A stretch of DNA of 64,000 nucleotides from Thalassia testudinum. Its lineage: Eukaryota > Streptophyta > Magnoliopsida > Alismatales > Hydrocharitaceae. Shown here piece after piece: positions 57,180 through 64,000 of the stretch. Within the stretch, counting starts at the first letter, position 1, and every line of letters starts with the position of its first letter. Below the pieces are notes generated by a model that did not search any database, was not told the origin of the DNA, and saw nothing but the letters and a program-made list of their open reading frames with translations. The position numbers and the translations under genes are program-made. The DNA lies in assembly GCA_037157565.1 (NCBI GenBank), contig JAZHRO010000013.1, positions 37,762,501 to 37,826,500 on the forward strand, given 5' to 3'.

Positions 57180-58079
57180 TCCAATTTATTCCATTTTCAA
57201 CCTAATTAACCCACCTGAACCTATTTGAATTAAATAAGTTAAAACTTGATTAACCTATTTACATAAACCGATAAGTGTAGATTTCGTTTCATTAACTCAC
57301 CCAACTCAAAGGATAGAGAGCAAAAATCAAAAACCAATTTTCATTTTCTATGACTCAAACTCACATAACTCATTTATCCTCCTAATCCACTACATTACGC
57401 ACTTAAACAGCTCGGGCCAAATTCAAATGAACTTAAAATTTAAAATTTCCTTTATTGATCAAATTGAATCGGACTCAACTCATTTATAATTAGATTTAGA
57501 CTTAGAAGGTCAGATCCAATCTAACCTATCTGACAGGTTTGGAAGGGGAGTATTTGTGGGGGGGTTGGGCGGGGACCATCGACCCTCTCCTTTGCTGACT
57601 AAAACGACCCAACGATGGATCGCATTGACGTCAAAATCTAAAGTTCAAAAGCATAAGCTTTCTCGCAATTTGCAATTTTAAGGGAAAGAAGACAAGGACA
57701 GGTGATGTGGACGCCTTGAGGTAGGACGGATGGGGATGAGGAGAGGGCATTGCCACGTAAGACGCGGAGTGGTCGGCCCCACATGTTTTTTTTGTTTTTT
57801 ATTTTTTATTTTTTATTTTTCCCTTGGTTTGTTTCGGTGGAGAGGAGGGAGTGCACAGCGGCGCCCGGCCATGCACTTTGGGTGGGCAGTGTGTACGGGG
57901 AGTTTGATGAGATGCCCGTGTGTCGGTGTTTGACCCCCGACCGCCCCTTCACTCGCTTCATTTCTTTCCCCCTCCGAGATGATCTAAATCTTCAGGTCAT
58001 TTTACCTCAGAGGTCAAAAAAAGTGATGTTAATAAATTTAAAACTAATTTTAATGCTTACGTACAGAGTGGTGTGAGGT
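57180..58079. other. dispersed-repeat-like block and GC-richer segment
   Basis: 57180-57540 carries AACCCACCTGAACC/AACTCACCCAACTC-type words, roughly the reverse complement of the words at 15960-16370. 57540-58079 is GC-richer with ACGT-containing words and a T-rich tract (57785-57825). The two overlapping frames there (57730-58076) are not convincing. Confidence 0.35.
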
Positions 58080-59389
58080 CGATTTATATTTATTTGAATT
58101 CATATTAAATTATTATGTTAACTTTTGTATTGTTTATTTAGTAATGAAATTAAATATATAAAATATAAGGGATATCAGAGATACGAGTAGTATATAATTT
58201 TAATATAGGTTTAATCAACACCAATTGAAATTGATATTAAACAAACCTGTGTTAAAGTGGATAAATCCAAGTTAACAAATTATAGGTTAAATAGTCAAGT
58301 AAATGTAGGTTAAATCTTCTTTTAAGGGATTAACTTTTCAAGTAAACTAAACCTTAAGGGTTAAATTGGATAAAGAGATAAAATCACGAGATATTTTTTT
58401 TTGTTAAGAAGAGTTATTATATTTTTATTTGTAAATCATAAGGATCATTTTGATGGATTAATTTATGATTATTTACAAAATTTTTGTATTAACTTATGAA
58501 GATTTTTGAATAATATATAAAAATAATTTATCTCACACCAATTTTAAAATAATTTATTTCAAATTAAATTCTCTTGACCTAGACCGACTTATCTTTTTCA
58601 ATGAATAATGTTAACTGCTATTTTAATGGGTTATTTCTCTTATTAAACTCGACCTGTAGGTTAATTTACCCTATCGGTTAGAGAATTGTTGTGAAGAAAT
58701 ATTAGACTAACATTAATTTTTATTTTTATTTATTTATAGGGTGGTGTGAATATTAATTCTTATTTATTTCAATTGATATTAAATTATGATATTAATTATT
58801 ATGGTATTTATTTAAATTAATGTTAATATTAATTTCTAATAAGTAAAATTTTAATGCCAGTGATCACGAGGGTTAATCTTTCAAATAAATGAGGGTTAAT
58901 CTCTAAGAAAAATATTAATTGCAAATAAATTAGCCCTATAATATTCTTGTGGCTTGAAATTTGGGAGGCCATTTTTGCCGGGTCATACCTTTCGATACAT
59001 CAGAAGTGAATGATCCTGGAAATTTCACCCGTGCGCTACTATGAGATTTGTGCCCTTACCAGATTTCTATATTTTTCTTCATCTAGCCTTTTTTTTCTAT
59101 TCTGTGCCATATCATCTAAGACATTTCCATTTCTTTATTTTTAAATAGTTTCGCCGACTAACTTCTGTGCTGATGAATAATTTCTGTTCGGTAATCAGAG
59201 GGTTACGAAAATAAGGGACAAATGGTAAAGAGAAATAAGTAAGGGATAAAATAACTTATTTTATTTGGACTAAGGTAAGTATCAAATTAAGAAGTTAAAA
59301 AAATAATAATAAGGAAATGCTGATATTGACGTAAAAAATGGGTTCAATTTTCATTCTTCAAGAGGTGGTGTGAACGTAAGTTCACGTGA
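58080..59389. other. AT-rich intergenic DNA, no gene recognised
   Basis: Low-complexity AT-rich sequence with repeated AATTAATATTAA and GGTTAATC words. The phrase GGTGGTGTGAA occurs near 58740 and again near 59365, which hints at an old repeat. No frame of interest. Confidence 0.5.
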
Positions 59390-60190
59390 TAATTAATATT
59401 TAATATAAATAATATAAAATTTGTTATCAGTGGATTTTATTATATTTAAAAAAATATTATATCACTTTAATATAAGATATACATCTGATAAATAATTCTA
59501 TATCGATGATAAAATAATTTTTTATTGATGATAAATAATTCTGAACGATTTTATATCGATGTAAAATTATTTTACACTGATGATAAATTATTATAAAGTG
59601 TCTTTCCACCGATGTAATCTCATTTTGTACTGATAAAAAATTATTTTAAGGGTGATTTTACCTGTACAAAGTGATTTTGACATATTGATTTAGGACGTAA
59701 GATTTAGGATTTAAGGTTTAGGTTTATTGAAAGTGATTTCACGTATAAGAAATTATTTTTCACTTGAAATGTAATTTTTCATCTTAGAGTTTAGGATTTA
59801 GGATAAACCCTAAACATTAAAGACTAAACATTAAACTATAAGGTGAAAAATCATCTTTCAAGTGTAAAACCACTTGTCATAGATGAAGAAACACTTGTAA
59901 TTTACTTTTGTATAGATGTAATCTTACTTTGCACTGGTGCAAAGTAGTTTAAAGTAAAATTACACCAGTGTACCAGTGTAAAATTATTTTAAAGGTGAAA
60001 AGTTATTTTGCACCGATATAAAGTGGTTCTGAAGGTGATTTAAGTAGATTGCACTCATTACAAAGTAAGTTATTGTTAATTTTAACAGTGGTAGATTTCA
60101 CCATGTGTGAGTACTTTTTTTACATATAAAAAGAGATATATTAAGTAAAGATCACGTTTATACTGTTATGTGTTAACTTTTACATTTTCC
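59390..60190 (+). repeat. degenerate non-autonomous repeat, copy B
   Basis: The plus strand matches the minus strand of 960-1735 in block order: TGATAATTAATATTTAATATA, TATCACTTTAATA, GATGTAAAATTATTTTACAC words, GTGATTTTGACATATTGATTTAGG, GATTTCACGTATAAG, CTTTGCACTGGTGCAAAGTA and TTGTTAATTTTAACAG...TTTTTTTACATA. It includes a CTTTGCACTGGTGCAAAG dyad (about 59927-59944). No coding sequence. Confidence 0.6.
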
Positions 60191-62690
60191 AATCCACGTC
60201 AAATTAAGAAATAAGTTTTAAATGATATTTTATTTAAGAGATAAGATATAATTATGGTTTGATTATACTTTGACTTTGTGTCATATAGAGTGAAAAAAAA
60301 AAATTATTAGCATCGAGATCATAGATATGAAGGCTAAGTTTATTTCCATGATAGCTAAATCATGTAATTAAGAGGATTATTCCAACGTACGTTAACTTTA
60401 ATTTAAAATAAATCTTGCCAACCGCTAGTTAAATTGACTTATTCCCGGATTCAAACGACCAAGGGACCATGTGGTTCCACGAATTACTCGATCGAGCTTG
60501 TGTCTGATATCTTGAGGTAAAGTTAACCGGGAATAAGTATTTTTATCATGAATTGAAGTTATTCTGCCTCATAGGAGGGATAAAGTTAACCCTCATGTAT
60601 GATTTAACTTTGGTTCCCCTCTTTGATAGAATATAGAGTGCATTAATTAATCTATACCTCAAGCTAAATGGATTGGCTAACATATTCCTCACTTATACCC
60701 CCGTACATCCTTCGTCCTTGATCCACCTAAAAGGCTCGCGGAATCTTAGGTATTACTGACCTTGAGCAGCTTAATTGCCTTAAATGCCTCTCTGATGCCT
60801 GTCTTCCTCTGTAGTTTAGTTACCAAATGTGTTAACGTTGATGAATTTTGCAAAGCATGAAGATTCTAATAATTGGATCAGGATTTTATTTTGTGTTTGT
60901 AGATGGCGAAAGAACAGAAGATATCCACTCCCCAGGCAACCAAAAAGGTCAATTGGGATATATATATATATTACATTCAATGAAATTTCCTAATTAATAG
61001 AGTTCAACCTCACTCGTGAGTGCCTTCCTTCAGAGGTGGAGACAAAATAATCAATGAGAGGGCAACAAGGACATCAGGCATCAAGCTCTCCGCATGGTTT
61101 ATTGCTACTCTGGTCATGATTCAAATGTCTCGTGCTCTTTAAAGTCCTACTTTGATCTTTGTTCTCTGTCTTTTATCTGATGTTGTCACGAGTCGTGATC
61201 TCAACTGTTTCCTTTTATGTTGAGTAGGTTTTGTCTTGATCTTCCTTTGTCTATTCTTTGGACCACAATAATATAAATTTTTTTATTTCCTTTTTTTTTA
61301 AAAAGAGAAGAATCCCTTGGATTCTCATCCAGTAAGTATGATCCAATGTGCATCTCACGTCACTTGTGGTTGCACGAATGAGATTGCTTGTTTTTTGCTT
61401 GATTGGTTAATGCACCATAAGTTCAAGTTGCAATTGGATTGGTATATGCTGCCATAGGCGGTAAAATGTTTTGATACGAGACAAATGCCATCATTTGCTT
61501 CCTTCAATTAATTTTGGCGAAGGGCTAGGAGAAATTATGGTGGACCAGCATAGCTAGCTAGAATAGGAAATAATTCCCAATTTTGAGGGCATGGTGCAAA
61601 CCCATCAAACGACTTATCTATAAATGGAATGGGACTCTACATAATAAATGCTTCGGCAACATATAGACATGAATTTGAAAATTGGAATTCACCGAGACAG
61701 AAGATATTGCTATGGAATAAGTTACCTTTTGCATGTATGATTAAAGGTTGTGGTCAGATTAAGGAATAGATTCGGATTAATTATTTAGCTTACAGGGATA
61801 AAATGAGGGACACGATGTAATTTTTATACCCTTCACACTACATTTACTAGAATTTAATTTCAAGTCATTTCAAGGGACAAACTTACTGATTAAACTTCTT
61901 CCACCTTAATGGAATAAGTTTATTAAAAGATGGAAGCAAAAAAATTGAAATAAACGTGTTCTAATTTAAAGTAAGTTAAATATGGAATATGAGGTTATAT
62001 TCTTCAAAATAAATGATACCTTATTTATCAAAATTAAGAATTAAATACTTCATTTTTTTTTACCAATCATATAGATAGTGTACAAATATTTGAACCCCTA
62101 ATGATATCTAGTTGGGTTTTGATTGGCCGATCAGCAAAGAGAAATAATGTGTTGTAACCTAAGAGCCACATCCAATAAGAAAATTGATGCCCCATGATGG
62201 AGATGAGGATGAAATAAACTTTCCAATTTTATTCACAATCACAATTAATTAGGATAATTTTTTATTTTATGTCTTATGAGGTGTGATTCATTATAATTAA
62301 AATGCCTAAGTTAAATTAAAATTAGGTTAAACACTATAACATTAACACAAAAAATGAGTTAAATGTTGAAATTAACAGAAATGACTAAAACATCTAATTT
62401 GTATTAAAAATGCGAAATTAAGTCATAAAATTAGATACCCTATTCATTAATACAAATTGATAATTCATTTGCAAATTGAACACATTTTTTTGTTCAAAAG
62501 TTCAAATTGAAAGTGAAATCAACTTCCTAAATGTTTAATTGGGCTTCAATAAAAAGTTAGTTGCATTTGGATATCATTAGGACCTCATTCAAGTTATTAC
62601 ATTTAGGCCCTCAGACCACAACATATTTCATTCATTTAAAACTTCCAAGGATCTTTTTGATAGTCGCAGGGGCCTCTTTGCAAACATTCA
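60191..62690. other. intergenic DNA; one possible exon fragment
   Basis: Mixed AT-rich sequence. At 60903 an ATG just after TTTGTAG (acceptor-like) opens MAKEQKISTPQATKKVNWD before TA repeats and a stop. It is too short to call. CTTATTCCCGG and its complement face each other about 90 bases apart near 60440 and 60530. From about 62540 the sequence takes on LTR-like character (GGACCTC, GGGACCGTGC words). Confidence 0.45.
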
Positions 62691-62886
62691 GGGACCGTGC
62701 TTGTAAAGACTTGTCCCACTTTTAGCCTTAAAGACGTCTGGAGTGTCAGTCAGACGTCTGAAAATGAAATTTCTGTATGCGTACTGCATTCTACGCGCGC
62801 GCAGCGCGCAGGACTTTCTTCTCTCTCTCTCCTTTTTCCTCCTTTCCCTAGCCGAACCCTAAACCCACAGCCCTATTTAAACCCCT
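62691..62886 (+). repeat. start of a GACGTC-type LTR, truncated
   Basis: It contains AAAGACGTCTGGAG (GACGTC at 62733) and CAGACGTCTGAAAATG (62753), then GCGCGCGCAGCGCGC, a CT-rich stretch and CCCTATTTAAACCCC, in the same order as the outer LTR start (20700-20910). It breaks off where a reversed Athila-like LTR begins. Confidence 0.6.
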
Positions 62887-64000
62887 TGATGACTGCTTAG
62901 CTATGACGAGATCGTGTTTTTAAAATGATATTCGTTGCAGTATATTTGAAAACGTCGTATAAACGATTATCAAATTTATTTTTTTATCACTCGAAATTCA
63001 AAAACTTCCGAGGTCGAACTCAGGGAGCAAATCAGTGTCTTAGAAGCAGAAAATCACAATCTCAAATTTCTACTTGAAAGATGTTCACTAATAATGCAAT
63101 GAAGATAAATGCAAGAGAGAGAGAAAATGTGAAAAGAAATAGATTTTCTCTTTTCTTTCTTCTTCTCTTCTCTCTTTCTTTTGCTTTCTCTCTTCCTTCT
63201 CTTCTGTCTTTCCTTTCTCAGACGTCTGAATCAGATGCCTTAACTGACAACTGCTATAGTGCCGAGCCTTCTTCTTCCTTCCTTCTCCTTGGCTTCTACC
63301 TCTCTGTCTTTGGCCTTCTTCTCTCTTTCTTCTACTTTCTTCTCTTGGCTTTCCTCTATTCTACTCTGCTGCAGCTCCTTCTTCCTCTTTTCTTCTTCAC
63401 CTGGCTTTCCTCCTTTGTTTCTTCCTCTTTTTGAGCTGCTGCACCTCCTCCTTCTTCTTCTTCGGCTCCTTTCTCTGCCTTCTTCTTCTTCTTCTTCTTA
63501 TTCTTTCTGCGACCAAGTCCTTCCTTCAACTGCTCTCTGCTGCGCCTCCTCCTCTTCAGCGGCACCTTCTTCTCCCTTAGCTTCTCCTGCCTTCAGCTTC
63601 CTTCTGCAGCTGCTTCTTCTTCTTTCCTGCGCACACAGAGGCAAAACCTAACCCCTACCCTCCCCTCGTCTCTCTCTCTCTCAATTTCGCTCTCAGGACA
63701 GCTCTCTCAGAGCCTTCTCAGGTTAACGGGTCGGGTATGCGTGCCTAGGACCAGACCCACCGGCGTGCAGTGGTAGGCGAGGAGTGCACGGGTAGTCGGG
63801 TTAGGCATCTAGGTCCGCGGAGGAGTGAGCACGGACGTGGCAAGTGAGTGGGCAAGGGGATCTCACCCCATGTTTGGAGGCAACGAGGCTAATGCACAAA
63901 TTCAATTTAAGTGTTACAGCGTACCTCTGAGTTTACGAGGTGGGACTAAATGTCCCACCCACTTCGTTCACGCCTGCGCAGGAGGACTTCTAATCGCCAT
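62887..64000 (-). repeat. reversed Athila-like LTR, runs off the window
   Basis: On the minus strand it aligns with the inner LTR end. TGATGACTGCTTAGC is near 62887, and TTCCGAGGTCGAACTCAGGGAGC (63009-63031) matches the reverse of 32838-32860. A long CT-tract (63140-63660) is the complement of the purine tract at 32395-32757, and a GC-rich part to 64000 matches the reverse of about 32020-32300. Divergence is high, so this is an older or different subfamily copy. Confidence 0.75.

Noticed and set aside
60903..60960. First exon of a gene starting MAKEQK
   Set aside because: Only 19 codons before TA repeats and a stop. The acceptor-like TTTGTAG is weak evidence on its own.
63081..63651. Ser/Leu/Phe-rich frames of 117-130 codons
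   Set aside because: They are translations of a CT-rich tract that is the reverse of the LTR purine tract, not genes.
1..64000. CRISPR arrays, bacterial operons, tRNA or rRNA genes
   Set aside because: Repeats lack the regular spacer structure, coding context is entirely of plant transposon type, and I saw no tRNA cloverleaf or rRNA motif by eye. A tRNAscan-type search was not possible.

Overview
This window looks like nuclear DNA of a flowering plant, from a gene-poor, repeat-rich (probably heterochromatic) region. The evidence is layered retrotransposons and DNA transposons of plant clades (Tekay-like and Athila-like Ty3/gypsy, Ty1/copia, plant L1-type LINE, Mutator-like transposase, PIF/Harbinger-like element) separated by AT-rich sequence. 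I found no convincing intact host gene, no rRNA, no tRNA and no CRISPR. Species, and monocot versus dicot, cannot be decided from the sequence alone.

Layout. 1-5453: AT-rich DNA with one copy of a degenerate non-autonomous repeat (960-1735). 5454-14160 (minus): a broken mudrA-like transposase gene, split by a 5.7 kb L1-type LINE (about 6234-11945, plus). Its probable 5' leader lies at 15680-15945. 15960-20684: AT-rich DNA with a three-fold degenerate repeat. 20685-44606 (plus): a Tekay-like Ty3/gypsy element with 2.7 kb LTRs. Its gag-pol is one uninterrupted frame of 1,588 codons (23616-28379) carrying 14 premature stops and no frameshift. Its 3' LTR is split by a complete Athila-like element (30223-43947) with 2.8 kb LTRs and a 5-bp target duplication. 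44607-46829: a related LTR in reverse orientation, joined tail to tail with the truncated 3' LTR. 46830-49385: the 3' half of a Ty1/copia element. 50487-51868: a PIF/Harbinger-like non-autonomous element with GC-rich cargo. 51872-62690: mostly AT-rich DNA with degenerate repeats, including an inverted second copy of the 960-1735 family. 62697-64000: a second nest, in which the start of a GACGTC-type LTR is cut by a reversed Athila-like LTR that runs off the window.

How it fits together. The nesting gives an order: MULE before LINE, Tekay-like element before Athila-like element. Visible LTR divergence agrees, with far more differences between the Tekay-like LTRs than between the Athila-like LTRs. 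Decay is dominated by C-to-T and G-to-A changes (stops are nearly all TAG or TGA, and catalytic Asp codons have become Asn). This is the pattern expected from deamination of methylated cytosine in silenced transposons. I did not find an undescribed functional system. The observations most worth checking are the single-frame, stop-only decay of the Tekay-like gag-pol, the arrays of GACGTC palindromes and hairpins in the LTR promoters, the tail-to-tail LTR junction, the duplicated polypurine tract in the Athila-like element, and the GC-rich cargo of the Harbinger-like element.
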